DNA from: Dysgonamonadaceae bacterium
GTDB lineage: Bacteria > Bacteroidota > Bacteroidia > Bacteroidales > Azobacteroidaceae
Length of the DNA: 13,897 nucleotides
Assembly (NCBI GenBank): GCA_031287395.1
Contig: JAITTA010000230.1
Span: 1-13,897 of the forward strand
Direction: 5' to 3'
Numbering within the stretch: position 1 is the first letter of the stretch; each line of letters opens with the position of its first letter. The position numbers were made by a program, and so were the translations under genes. The notes under the pieces were generated by a model, which did not search any database, was not told the origin of the DNA, and saw only the letters and a list, made by a program, of their open reading frames with translations. Positions 1 to 8,084 of this stretch are shown here, piece by piece.

Positions 1-266
1 TGTACGAAGCAATTGCATACCTGATTATTTTTTTCATCAACAGGTACTTGTACAAACGAACCGGTTTGTTCCGGAATCGCGGATTTTTCTTCGGTTTAAC
101 CATCACATTAATCTTCGGATTCAGGTTCTTCATCGAATTTATCAAAGAACGCCAGGTTGAGTTCGAAAAGCTCATGCAATGGGACATGGGACAAATTCTC
201 AGTATTCCGTTTATCTTCATTGGAATCGGTTTCATCGTATATTCTTTATCACAAAATAAAAAATAG
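1..266 (+). CDS. lgt: Prolipoprotein diacylglyceryl transferase, C-terminal part (5' end outside window)
   Basis: Lgt is an inner-membrane enzyme that moves diacylglycerol from phosphatidylglycerol to the lipobox cysteine of prolipoproteins, the first step of lipoprotein maturation. Only the last 87 codons are present, read in frame from position 3. Visible: a Y-E-A segment like the end of the family's HP(T/S)QLYE motif at the very start, two hydrophobic helices, the F-R-x3-E-F motif (codons at 120-140) whose arginine (123-125) should match the essential R239 of E. coli Lgt, and the conserved MGQILSIPF at 186-212 before the last helix. The stop is TAG at 264-266. A TTG at 48 could be mistaken for a start, but the open frame continues upstream with typical Lgt sequence, so this is a gene cut by the window edge. 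The next gene starts 6 nt downstream, suggesting co-transcription. The lipoproteins it matures would include the SusD proteins encoded here. Identity rests on motif recognition. Confidence 0.9.
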   Translation, partial: YEAIAYLIIFFINRYLYKRTGLFRNRGFFFGLTITLIFGFRFFIEFIKERQVEFEKLMQWDMGQILSIPFIFIGIGFIVYSLSQNKK

Positions 267-272
267 AAAAAA

Positions 273-1199
273 ATGAAATGGTATTTTACTCTCATTTTGC
301 TAACTGTACTTTGCAATTTCGACGTCTTTGCACAAACAAAGGTCATCGCACACCGGGGTTACTGGGATTGCGAAGGCTCCGCCCAGAATTCAATTTTTGG
401 TCTTAAAAAAGCTCAGGAAATCGGGATCTACGGTTCCGAATTCGACGTTATTATTACATCCGACGGCATTCCGGTTATAAACCATGATTCGAAGATAAAA
501 GGATCGAACGATAGTCTCCTGACCATTGAAAATACTCCATTTGAGCAAATTAAAGGACTAAAGCTCAAAAACGGAGAATTATTGCCCACCTTGGAATCTT
601 ATCTTGAACAGGGGAAAAAGAATAAAAAGACAAAATTAATACTGGAAATCAAGCCTCACAGTACAAAAGAAATCGAAGATAAGGCTGTAAAAATCATCAC
701 TGAAATGGTTTCTAAATCCGGGATGGAAAAACAGACGGAATACATCTCTTTCAGCATGAATATCTGTAAAGAAATCCTCCGTTACCAACCTAAAGCGGAA
801 ATTGCTTACCTGAACGGCGATTTTTCCCCTTCGGAAGTCAAAAAAGCCGGATTAACCGGTCTGGACTATCACTTCGAAATATTCCGGACACATCCCGAAT
901 GGATAGCAGAAGCTAAAAAATTAGGATTGACGACCAATGTCTGGACAGTGAACGATCTTTCCATAATGCGGAAAATGATTGACCTGAAAGTAGATTTCAT
1001 AACGACAGATAAACCGGAAATTTTAAAATCATTACTATACTCAAATAAAAAAGCCGGGTTTGCTGAAGCCGTTCATCAAAAATCCACTCATTATTGCACT
1101 TCGCAAACCCGGCCAGTCTTAAAGACAAATCGTTCCTATTTTACTTTCCACAGTATTTTACCAACCCGGATTCTGCACCAAAGCAGGATCTTTCTGTAA
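273..1199 (+). CDS. Secreted glycerophosphodiester phosphodiesterase (GDPD family), with a probably spurious C-terminal extension
   Basis: GDPD enzymes hydrolyse glycerophosphodiesters to glycerol-3-phosphate and an alcohol in a metal-dependent TIM barrel. Residues 1-20 form a signal peptide (cleavage after VFA), so it is exported, probably to the periplasm. Catalytic motifs in order: HRG at 27-29, E56 and D58, the NHD motif with H71, E125-x-K127, VWTVN at 223-227, and ITTDKPE at 243-249, which normally ends the fold. The frame nevertheless runs on to residue 308; residues ~256-308 have no family character, cross the minus-strand terminator at 1047-1113 and overlap the convergent susD by 42 bp (1158-1199). 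A TAA at 1046-1048 lies one frame away, in A-rich sequence; one extra A in TCAAATAA would end the protein at ~257 aa. So either a stop was lost or there is a sequencing slip. The start ATG is 6 nt after lgt. The family is certain; the exact substrate is not known. Confidence 0.88.
   Translation: MKWYFTLILLTVLCNFDVFAQTKVIAHRGYWDCEGSAQNSIFGLKKAQEIGIYGSEFDVIITSDGIPVINHDSKIKGSNDSLLTIENTPFEQIKGLKLKNGELLPTLESYLEQGKKNKKTKLILEIKPHSTKEIEDKAVKIITEMVSKSGMEKQTEYISFSMNICKEILRYQPKAEIAYLNGDFSPSEVKKAGLTGLDYHFEIFRTHPEWIAEAKKLGLTTNVWTVNDLSIMRKMIDLKVDFITTDKPEILKSLLYSNKKAGFAEAVHQKSTHYCTSQTRPVLKTNRSYFTFHSILPTRILHQSRIFL
1047..1113 (-). terminator. Intrinsic terminator at the end of the minus-strand sigma-FecR-SusC-SusD block
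   Basis: An 11-bp perfect inverted repeat, GCCGGGTTTGC (1053-1063) and GCAAACCCGGC (1103-1113), extends inward by GAAG/CTTC (1065-1068 and 1099-1102) across one bulged T, leaving a ~30-nt loop. Read on the minus strand the stem is followed at once by TTTTTT (1052-1047) and more AT-rich sequence, as in a Rho-independent terminator. It begins 44 nt after the susD stop at 1158. On the plus strand no T-run follows, so it is predicted to act mainly on minus-strand transcripts. The long loop is unusual. It lies inside the apparent 3' coding end of the GDPD gene, supporting the view that this end is not real coding sequence. Confidence 0.72.
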
Positions 1200-3092
1200 T
1201 TCGGATTGCATAATCGGCCAGTAATAGTGTTTCGGAGTATCGAATACCCTTGTTTCTACACAGTACCGTTCCATTCTGTATTTTTTACCGTTTATTTCAA
1301 TCTTGCCGTTCGGATCTTCTTCCGGCCTCATTCCATTAATCATACGTTGACATTTCGGATAAGATTTACGATATTGACTCCAGTAATTTTTCGAACGTTC
1401 GGAATTTGTAGAACCTGCTGCCAACCACTGTTCTTCTTTCTCTGTTTCCGGTTGACTTGTCGGTTCCAGATATAAACGGCTGTCGAAAGTTCTCTTGTTT
1501 TCATAAAAGAATTCGACACGACGCTCCCGTTTAATATAATCTCTCATCAGTTCTTTGTTTGTCGTACATTCCGGAGGCATTGGAGCCATGAATGAACGTT
1601 CCCTAACGGTATTCACAAGATTGTATATCTCCTGATTAGGGCCTGTAGTCTCATTGACGGCTTCCGCATAAATGTATATGAATTCCGGTAATCGCCAAAC
1701 CGGAGGACAACTTATCGAAACGCTTCCGTTTCTATTCCAGGCTTCTTGCAGGTATTTGCGCAAGTAATATCCGGTAGTGGTTGCATTGCTTGCGCCTATC
1801 CGGTTTGCTCCTTCCGCCGTATTCACCAACGAAGGATTATTACTTCCGTCACGGAAAGTCGCTCCGTGGAAAATAATATCACGATAAAAACGCGGGTCCC
1901 GTTTTACGGAAACATAGGGATTTCCATCATCGTATCCATCGGAGACAGCCCTGTCGCTATAAACCGGATAACCGTAACCATTAGGAGCAATATACTCGTA
2001 CTCATCTACCTGCTCCTGTACCGGTTGTTGACGGGACCCACCGCCACGGCTGGGAGGATATACATCTCCGAACCAACCTTCATACTTATCCTTTGTAACA
2101 AACCACACAAATTCATTTTTGAATGCATCCAGATCGTAATACATATCCCATAGACGCCTATATACCGTTGAATTACTACAGTCTTTACCTCCACTATCGT
2201 TAAAATCCGTAGCGGTGTATTTAGCATACAATGTATAACGTGATTTTCCGTCATCACCTTTGAGATCGAGCAAAGCTTTGGCCGCATCACGAGCACTTTG
2301 CCAACGGGAAGCATTATATGTATATTCGGTTTCAAACTCACGGTTTCCTTTATAACCGTACTGTGAAGCTCCATTATACAACGGCGCGGCAGCAGTCCAT
2401 CGAACAATGGCGATCAATCCCAGGCAAGAGCCTTTATCGGCACGGGCGAACTCAATACCCCAATGATTGGAGGGTAAACGCTTGGCGCCTTCATTAGCAT
2501 CCAACACGATTTTCTCAACTACCGCATGCACCGACTCCTTTTTGAAATCCATCGAATGGTCGGCATTAACAACATAATCTACATACGGAACTTCTCCATA
2601 CATACGTACTAACAGATAATGCAGATATCCTCTGATAAAGTAAACCTCGCCGATTCTTTTCTGCAGATTGCCCGGATTAAGCGGATCATCGGGAGTTTTA
2701 TACTTTTCAATTCCGGCAAGAATTACATTTGCCCTGCGTATCGTATTGTATATCCCTTTCCAGAACATATCGGTATTCGGTTGAGGCATACTTGTAGGAC
2801 TCCAGTCTCCGGTGTTATACCTGTTCGTTATGTTTCCTTCCACATTGGTGCCTTCCGCTTCATCGGTAATTGCAGCAGAAGAAAAGTGAGACAACCAGGT
2901 CATGGGAGCATTGCATCTCTTTGTCCTCAAATACAAATCAGTAACCAATTGATTAACTTTTTCATAACTTATGAATGTTTTTTCTTCTGATATCTGATCG
3001 TCCGGTTGCTTATCCAGAAAGTCCGAACAGGCTACAAGTAAAAGCATCGTTATAACAACGATACCACTAATAATATATTTAAAATTCTTCAT
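1158..3092 (-). CDS. SusD/RagB-family nutrient-binding outer-membrane lipoprotein
   Basis: This is the surface lipoprotein that caps the SusC barrel and captures substrate. It is 644 aa, within or slightly above the usual SusD length. The N-terminus is a lipoprotein signal ending in the lipobox LVAC with C22, followed by SDFLD, typical of SusD and of surface-exported Bacteroidetes lipoproteins. A TPR-like helical segment (EVYFIRGYLHYLLVRMYGE, about 150-168) and the C-terminal hallmarks follow: a PEFIYIYAEAVN helix, the RRVEF...FDSRLY motif near 524-541, and the ending WPIMQSEL...NPGW. The gene lies 11 bp after the susC stop, clearly in the same operon, and is last before the terminator at 1047-1113. 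Its 3' end overlaps the frame of the convergent GDPD gene by 42 bp. No residue identifies the ligand; SusD proteins of sigma/FecR-controlled loci often bind glycans, but peptides are possible. Confidence 0.95.
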   Translation of the reverse strand: MKNFKYIISGIVVITMLLLVACSDFLDKQPDDQISEEKTFISYEKVNQLVTDLYLRTKRCNAPMTWLSHFSSAAITDEAEGTNVEGNITNRYNTGDWSPTSMPQPNTDMFWKGIYNTIRRANVILAGIEKYKTPDDPLNPGNLQKRIGEVYFIRGYLHYLLVRMYGEVPYVDYVVNADHSMDFKKESVHAVVEKIVLDANEGAKRLPSNHWGIEFARADKGSCLGLIAIVRWTAAAPLYNGASQYGYKGNREFETEYTYNASRWQSARDAAKALLDLKGDDGKSRYTLYAKYTATDFNDSGGKDCSNSTVYRRLWDMYYDLDAFKNEFVWFVTKDKYEGWFGDVYPPSRGGGSRQQPVQEQVDEYEYIAPNGYGYPVYSDRAVSDGYDDGNPYVSVKRDPRFYRDIIFHGATFRDGSNNPSLVNTAEGANRIGASNATTTGYYLRKYLQEAWNRNGSVSISCPPVWRLPEFIYIYAEAVNETTGPNQEIYNLVNTVRERSFMAPMPPECTTNKELMRDYIKRERRVEFFYENKRTFDSRLYLEPTSQPETEKEEQWLAAGSTNSERSKNYWSQYRKSYPKCQRMINGMRPEEDPNGKIEINGKKYRMERYCVETRVFDTPKHYYWPIMQSELQKDPALVQNPGW

Positions 3093-3103
3093 ATCGACTT
3101 TTA

Positions 3104-6100
3104 TTAAAATGTAATATCCACACCAAAATTAAACACTTTCAATACGGGATACCAATCTCCACCTCCATTTCGGATTTCAGGATCAACATCCACATCGCCT
3201 AGTTTGTCCCAAGTGAACAGATTTTGAACCTGAGCATACACTCTGACATTACTTAAACCGGCAATCTTGATGATATTACGAGGTAAAGAATAACCGAATT
3301 CCATGTTTTTTAATCTTACATACTGGCCATCATACATAAATAAAGAACTATCCGGATTTTTATTATTTGTATGCGTCCCTATGTGCAAAGCCGGATATTT
3401 GGCTGAGGATGAGGTTTCCGGGGTCCAGCGGTTCAGGTGCATCGTCCTTACCCGTCCGATTTTATCATTGTCGAAATTCGGAAAATCAAATACGGCGGCA
3501 TCTCTCAACATGATATCACAATTGGCTGCTCCTTGGAAAAGGACACTGAAATCAAAACCCTTATACTGTAAAGTGACCGGAAGACCAAACTGGATTTCAG
3601 GACTACGAGGGTAACCCATCGCCATACGGTCGTTGGTGTCGGTAATTTTTCCGTCTCCATCCAAATCCTTATAAACGGCATCTCCCGGGATTAAAGTTCC
3701 CCAGGTCTGGTAATTTGAGGCGTTTAATCTATCTGCCTCCGCCTGATCCGCCACAAAATGGTCGAAAACATACAACATATTCACATCCAGGCTTTTCCCG
3801 GTCTTGCGTCTCCACATATAATCGTAAAGAACTTCATTCATGAAAAGTACTTTATTCCTGGCAAAAGTGAAATTTGGTTTGATAAAATACCGGAAGTCCC
3901 TGCCGATTTTATCCGACCAGGTCAATTCGAACTCAAATCCATGATTATCTATTTTTCCCGAATTGATACGCGGTGCATCTTTTCCGACAATATCGGGAAA
4001 ACCTATTTTATCTCCTGTCAACTCTGTTAAAATATCGTATCTGTTTTCACTGAAATAATCGAGTGATAACTTCAAACGTTGTTTCAAAAACGCCGCATCA
4101 AGTCCGATATTCGTTTTTTTGGTTTTCTCCCAGGTCAACGCTATATTAGCCAACGGGCCTTCTCTCCAACCTCCCGGATTTGTACCGAAGTTATTGGCTT
4201 CGCCAAAACTATAACCTTCACCGCCCTGGAAAAACTGCAGGTAACCAAACCTGTCTCCCGGTAACTTATCGCTACCTACCAGCCCGTAGGATCCTCTGAG
4301 TTTCAAAAAGTTCAACCAGGACGATGTCGCCGACATAAAAGATTCATTCGACAGGATCCATCCGATTGCTCCCGCCGGAAAAAATCCGTAACGTTTTTCA
4401 CTGGAAAAATTTTCGGAACCATTATACCCAAAGTTGAACTCTGCAAAATAACGGTTATTAAAATTGTATGTAAACTGTCCCGTCAATCCTTGGTAACGAT
4501 GATCGGCTCTGACCTTATCGCCATCATACATTCCTTGTGTAGAACGGTTGAACAATAATAATCCGGAAACATTATGCACTTTTTCAAACGAATTCCCGTA
4601 CGTCAGTTTCACCTGATAATAAGTCTTGTTCGACGGATTACTTTGAGAGAAGTTGTTTCCGACGGTCTGATCCGTAGTATATTTATTCCCGTTCGTATAA
4701 GCCCCCGCGTAATGTCCGGGTTCCATGTAAACATCGACACCGGCGGACGGTCTGAATGTAGCATAAGAAGGGTATTTACGATATCCTTCGTCGTAAGTGG
4801 ATACTTCCCTTCTGATCCATTGTTCTTCGCGAGCATCGTATGAGAAAGTTCCTTCCGCTTTTAATCCTTTTGTAATAAAATCCAAATCGTATCCTATGGA
4901 AAAACTACCTTCCAAGTATGTAAACTTCTGGGTATGATAACCTGTACGGGACAATTCTCCAAGAATATTAAAACGGTAAATCTGATCGCCAAAGAGCATT
5001 CCATCAGGATTCTTCAACATAAAATCACTATTTGCCTGATTATCGTTCGGCTCGACCGTAATCGGGAGATAAGGAGGTTGAGTCATGGCAAAATTCACCA
5101 AACGACTGGCGGCCGAACCAATATTGGTACGATCCGTAATACGTGCTCCCAAATCCAGTTTTACCCAGAATTTATCCGTAATATCCACATCAATATTCGA
5201 ACGGAAGTTATATCTTTTGAACTTGGGGGAAACATCATAGTCGGACAAGTCAACATGTTTATAGTTGGTTGCCTGATCCATATATCCCGCTAAAATAAAA
5301 TAACGTACTTTGCTTGTACCTCCGCTTACCGTTAAATCGTAATTCTGTTGCAATGCAGGTTTAAACATGTAATCGAAATAATCCCAATTATATCCTAATC
5401 CATCGGAATTATCCCCTACCGCTTTTCTGAAATTTGCAATCGCATCATTCGTAAAGAGTTTCAAATCGTCTATATTCGTTCCTTTCATTTTTGCATCATT
5501 GATCATTGCTTCATTGTACAATGCTGCATAATCTGCCGAACCGAGTAAATTAGGGACTTTTCCTACCTGATTGGAACCGACTGAAGCTTTGAACCTTACA
5601 TTCGCTCTTTCCGAAGCTTTCCCTCTTTTTGTTGTAATTACAATAACTCCGTTAGCTCCACGAATACCATAAGGAGCCGTAGAGGAGGCGTCCTTTAAAA
5701 TCGTGAAAGCGTCGATTTCTTCTGCCGCCAGATACGACATTTCCCGTTCCACACCGTCGATGATTATGATCGGGGATTGATCGCCATAGGTCGATTTCCC
5801 ACGGACAAATAATTCCGCCCTGTCAACTCCCGGTTCTCCTCCGCTGAATTGATTGACAATCAAACCGGGAAGGCGTCCGGCCAAGGCATTATTGATATTT
5901 GCAGTCGGGCTTTGTACCAAATCCTTTGTAGTGATTGTGGCCACAGCGCCGGTAATATTTTCTCTTTTTTGAGTAAGGTATCCTACCACGACCACTTCTT
6001 CCAAAGCTTTTGTATCTTCAACTAAAGTGATATCAACACTTTTTCTTCCCTGCAAAGCAATCTCCTGGGGTTGAAATCCGACGTAGGAAAATACCAGTGA

Positions 6101-6634
6101 AGCATTCGCATAAGGAACCTTGATGGAATAACTTCCGTCAATACCCGTCGTGGCTCCTTCCTTTGTCCCTTTTATTACGATTGAGACCCCCGGCAGAGGT
6201 TCTCCTTCGTTGTCGGTCACTTTTCCCGTTATCGTCAGGTTCTGCTGTAAAATTCCCGCTCCCTGAGTCGGATCGGAAGAAGAGTACAGAGTGATTTGCC
6301 TGCCGGTTATCCGGTATCCGGTATCGCTACCTTTCAAAGATTCGTCCAGAATGGATTCCACCGATTTTTTCTTGGCCGAAATACTCACAACACGATTCAA
6401 ATCGACTGCTTCATCGTTGTAAAAAAAGATGTAGTCACTATTTTCTTCAATCTCGAAAATAACATCCTTCAAAGTTTTGTTATTCAGATTCATAGTAAAA
6501 GTAGTCTGTCCGTAAGCCGAACCGGCGAAAACAGTACCGATACCAAAAATCAAAAACAGGAAAGATAGTTTCATAATACGTAGAACTTTTCGCAATTCTT
6601 TTGTAGAATTGTCTTCATTTGTGATTTTCTTCAT
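3104..6634 (-). CDS. SusC/RagA-family TonB-dependent outer-membrane transporter with N-terminal STN signalling domain
   Basis: This is the energy-coupled outer-membrane importer paired with the downstream SusD. With the ATG at 6634 it is 1176 aa; a GTG at 6673 would add 13 residues with no signal-peptide character, so the ATG is preferred. Order: charged N-terminus then hydrophobic signal (22-40, cleavage near AYGQ, 40-43); STN domain ~47-118 (TLKDVIFEIEENSDYIFFY), which contacts the periplasmic part of FecR; carboxypeptidase-D-regulatory-like domain ~133-205 (TGKVTDNEGEPLPGVSI); TonB-box-like EEVVVVGY 212-219; plug ~228-340 with the SusC signature YGIRGANGVIVITTKRGK at 322-339; then the beta-barrel, ending in a terminal phenylalanine as expected for Bam-assembled proteins. 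The STN domain and position directly after sigma and FecR genes mark it as the sensor of a trans-envelope induction loop. The 130-bp gap upstream contains a hairpin (6694-6722). No break in the frame. Confidence 0.95.
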   Translation of the reverse strand: MKKITNEDNSTKELRKVLRIMKLSFLFLIFGIGTVFAGSAYGQTTFTMNLNNKTLKDVIFEIEENSDYIFFYNDEAVDLNRVVSISAKKKSVESILDESLKGSDTGYRITGRQITLYSSSDPTQGAGILQQNLTITGKVTDNEGEPLPGVSIVIKGTKEGATTGIDGSYSIKVPYANASLVFSYVGFQPQEIALQGRKSVDITLVEDTKALEEVVVVGYLTQKRENITGAVATITTKDLVQSPTANINNALAGRLPGLIVNQFSGGEPGVDRAELFVRGKSTYGDQSPIIIIDGVEREMSYLAAEEIDAFTILKDASSTAPYGIRGANGVIVITTKRGKASERANVRFKASVGSNQVGKVPNLLGSADYAALYNEAMINDAKMKGTNIDDLKLFTNDAIANFRKAVGDNSDGLGYNWDYFDYMFKPALQQNYDLTVSGGTSKVRYFILAGYMDQATNYKHVDLSDYDVSPKFKRYNFRSNIDVDITDKFWVKLDLGARITDRTNIGSAASRLVNFAMTQPPYLPITVEPNDNQANSDFMLKNPDGMLFGDQIYRFNILGELSRTGYHTQKFTYLEGSFSIGYDLDFITKGLKAEGTFSYDAREEQWIRREVSTYDEGYRKYPSYATFRPSAGVDVYMEPGHYAGAYTNGNKYTTDQTVGNNFSQSNPSNKTYYQVKLTYGNSFEKVHNVSGLLLFNRSTQGMYDGDKVRADHRYQGLTGQFTYNFNNRYFAEFNFGYNGSENFSSEKRYGFFPAGAIGWILSNESFMSATSSWLNFLKLRGSYGLVGSDKLPGDRFGYLQFFQGGEGYSFGEANNFGTNPGGWREGPLANIALTWEKTKKTNIGLDAAFLKQRLKLSLDYFSENRYDILTELTGDKIGFPDIVGKDAPRINSGKIDNHGFEFELTWSDKIGRDFRYFIKPNFTFARNKVLFMNEVLYDYMWRRKTGKSLDVNMLYVFDHFVADQAEADRLNASNYQTWGTLIPGDAVYKDLDGDGKITDTNDRMAMGYPRSPEIQFGLPVTLQYKGFDFSVLFQGAANCDIMLRDAAVFDFPNFDNDKIGRVRTMHLNRWTPETSSSAKYPALHIGTHTNNKNPDSSLFMYDGQYVRLKNMEFGYSLPRNIIKIAGLSNVRVYAQVQNLFTWDKLGDVDVDPEIRNGGGDWYPVLKVFNFGVDITF

Positions 6635-6693
6635 ACATTTGTAATGAGTTTGATTAGTAATTTGTTTTATCACACGTTGCTATCAAAGCATTT

Positions 6694-6722
6694 ACCGGGG
6701 AATAGTACCAGTATTTCCCGGT
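6694..6722. other. Hairpin in the fecR-susC gap; intrinsic-terminator-like on the opposite (+) strand
   Basis: ACCGGGGAATA (6694-6704) and TATTTCCCGGT (6712-6722) form an 11-bp stem with one mismatch (a G.U pair in one strand's RNA) around the 7-nt loop gtaccag. On the plus strand it is followed by a T-rich tract (6722-6735, TTTTATTATTTTTT), which resembles an intrinsic terminator for transcripts antisense to susC. In the direction of the operon there is no T-run after the stem, so there it would act, if at all, as an RNA stem ~60 nt upstream of the susC start, for example as a processing or stability element separating regulator and transporter mRNA. Structure is seen; function is inferred. 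Confidence 0.5.
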
Positions 6723-6764
6723 TTTATTATTTTTTCAGTTTTTTCATCCGTCCATGATTCAATG

Positions 6765-7985
6765 CTATTTTAAAGGTTTAACATCAATGATTATTTTATT
6801 CCTTTTCCAAATATATTTTACCGGAGCAGTAATCGTTATTGTTTTAAACACTTCATTAATATCTTCTTTCATATCCAGCTTACCGCTCACCCTTATTTCT
6901 TTGACTTTATTCGAACATTCTATAGAGATGTTGTAGAAGCGTTTCAAGCGGTTAAGAACCACATCCAACCGCTCGCTTTTAAAACGTAAAAAGCCGTATT
7001 TCCAACAAATATGGTCGTAAATCTCCACTTCTTCGACCTTCACTTTATCGAATCCATATTCATACAAACACATTTGATTTGGTTTAAGTTGAACCTTTTC
7101 TCTCGAAACGAGGTTTTTTACATTCACAGATCCGGTTGCCAGGACAATCGATTGAGATAATTCCCCTTTATAAGCGCATACATTAAAACTCGTCCCGGTA
7201 ACTTTAATTTCCCAAAGTTCCGTCTTTACAAAAAAAGGAATTTTTTCATTTTTCGCCACTTCAAGATAAGCTTCTCCCTCGATGAATACCTCACGCCTGT
7301 TGTCTTCAAAACGTTGCGGATAAATCAATTTACTTCCGGAATTGACCCATATTTTGGTCCCGTCGCTCAATACCAAGTTGGAATAATGCCCGTAAGGGAC
7401 GATCAACTGATTGAATTGCAGATTTTCCTTACCCGATCCCGATTCGTCGATACAATTCGGAATAACCTGTTCCGTATTGACCTGAATATCGCCTTCTTTA
7501 TTATGAATAAGTTCAGCATTCACTTCCGGAATTTCTATCTCTTCCTGATTCGGAAGTATCAGACGGATATTCCCGGTTTTCCCCGCGTTATCATCTTCCT
7601 TACTTAAAATAGAAAGATAATCGACGGAAGATTTCCCGTGGGTCCTGTCGTAAACCAGATATCCTCCTCCAAGTATTATCATAATACCGGCTACAAACGC
7701 CGCGTATTTCAACCATTGCCTGAAATTGACAGTCCTCTTTCTGTAAATACTTTCCGAGGCTATCTTTTCCCAAAGTATTTTTTTGTCCTCATCGTTGAGA
7801 CCGGACTCCCTGATCCTTATTTTCGAAAGTAAATTCTTCAGTTCCAATGTGTTTTCTTTTTTATCGGGATTTTCTTCTATTTTTTTCCGCCAGTAAGATT
7901 CCATTTCGGGAGTTGGATGAAATACCCATTGAATGAAATATTCATCATCCAACAATTCATGTATAAATGCATTCATGTCATCCAT
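6765..7985 (-). CDS. FecR-family anti-sigma factor (trans-envelope regulator)
   Basis: FecR proteins sit in the inner membrane, hold the ECF sigma factor with their cytoplasmic N-terminus, and receive the signal from the STN domain of a TonB-dependent receptor through the periplasmic part. With the ATG at 7985 the protein is 406 aa: cytoplasmic anti-sigma region ~1-88, a single transmembrane helix ~92-112, FecR domain ~193-291 (YGHYSNLVLSDGTKIWVNSG, then GEAYLEV, VTGTSFNV and LATGSVNV), and a C-terminal DUF4974-type region ~332-400 (LRFKSERLDVVLNRLKRFYN). The frame is open upstream to 8060, but those 25 extra residues look unlike a FecR N-terminus, and MDDMNAFIHELL begins in a typical way after a purine-rich stretch. 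The gene is 99 bp after the sigma gene and 130 bp before the STN-SusC, in the canonical order. Cognate partners are inferred from this adjacency. Confidence 0.93.
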   Translation of the reverse strand: MDDMNAFIHELLDDEYFIQWVFHPTPEMESYWRKKIEENPDKKENTLELKNLLSKIRIRESGLNDEDKKILWEKIASESIYRKRTVNFRQWLKYAAFVAGIMIILGGGYLVYDRTHGKSSVDYLSILSKEDDNAGKTGNIRLILPNQEEIEIPEVNAELIHNKEGDIQVNTEQVIPNCIDESGSGKENLQFNQLIVPYGHYSNLVLSDGTKIWVNSGSKLIYPQRFEDNRREVFIEGEAYLEVAKNEKIPFFVKTELWEIKVTGTSFNVCAYKGELSQSIVLATGSVNVKNLVSREKVQLKPNQMCLYEYGFDKVKVEEVEIYDHICWKYGFLRFKSERLDVVLNRLKRFYNISIECSNKVKEIRVSGKLDMKEDINEVFKTITITAPVKYIWKRNKIIIDVKPLK

Positions 7986-8084
7986 CCCGATCTCATCAAA
8001 AAATAATACAACGGATTTTCTTTTGAAAGAGAACGAATGACAAACGCATTTTGTACTCAACAGAAATGTTAATTTTTATTAAAT

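Noticed and set aside
1116..1126. Small palindrome GTCTTAAAGAC as a plus-strand terminator for the GDPD gene
   Set aside because: A 5-bp stem with a one-base centre cannot form a hairpin and no T-run follows directly.
1206..1475. Plus-strand open frame opposite the first susD
   Set aside because: It lies wholly inside the well-supported SusD gene on the other strand and shows no domain or start context; the same applies to the other open frames opposite or out of frame with the two susC, susD, fecR and sigma genes.
6635..6673. GTG start for SusC1 at 6673
   Set aside because: It adds 13 residues with no function; the ATG at 6634 begins with MKK and gives the usual N-terminus for this family.
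7986..8060. Longer FecR start at 8060 adding 25 residues
   Set aside because: The added residues look like translated leader and not like a FecR cytoplasmic domain; the ATG at 7985 gives a typical start.
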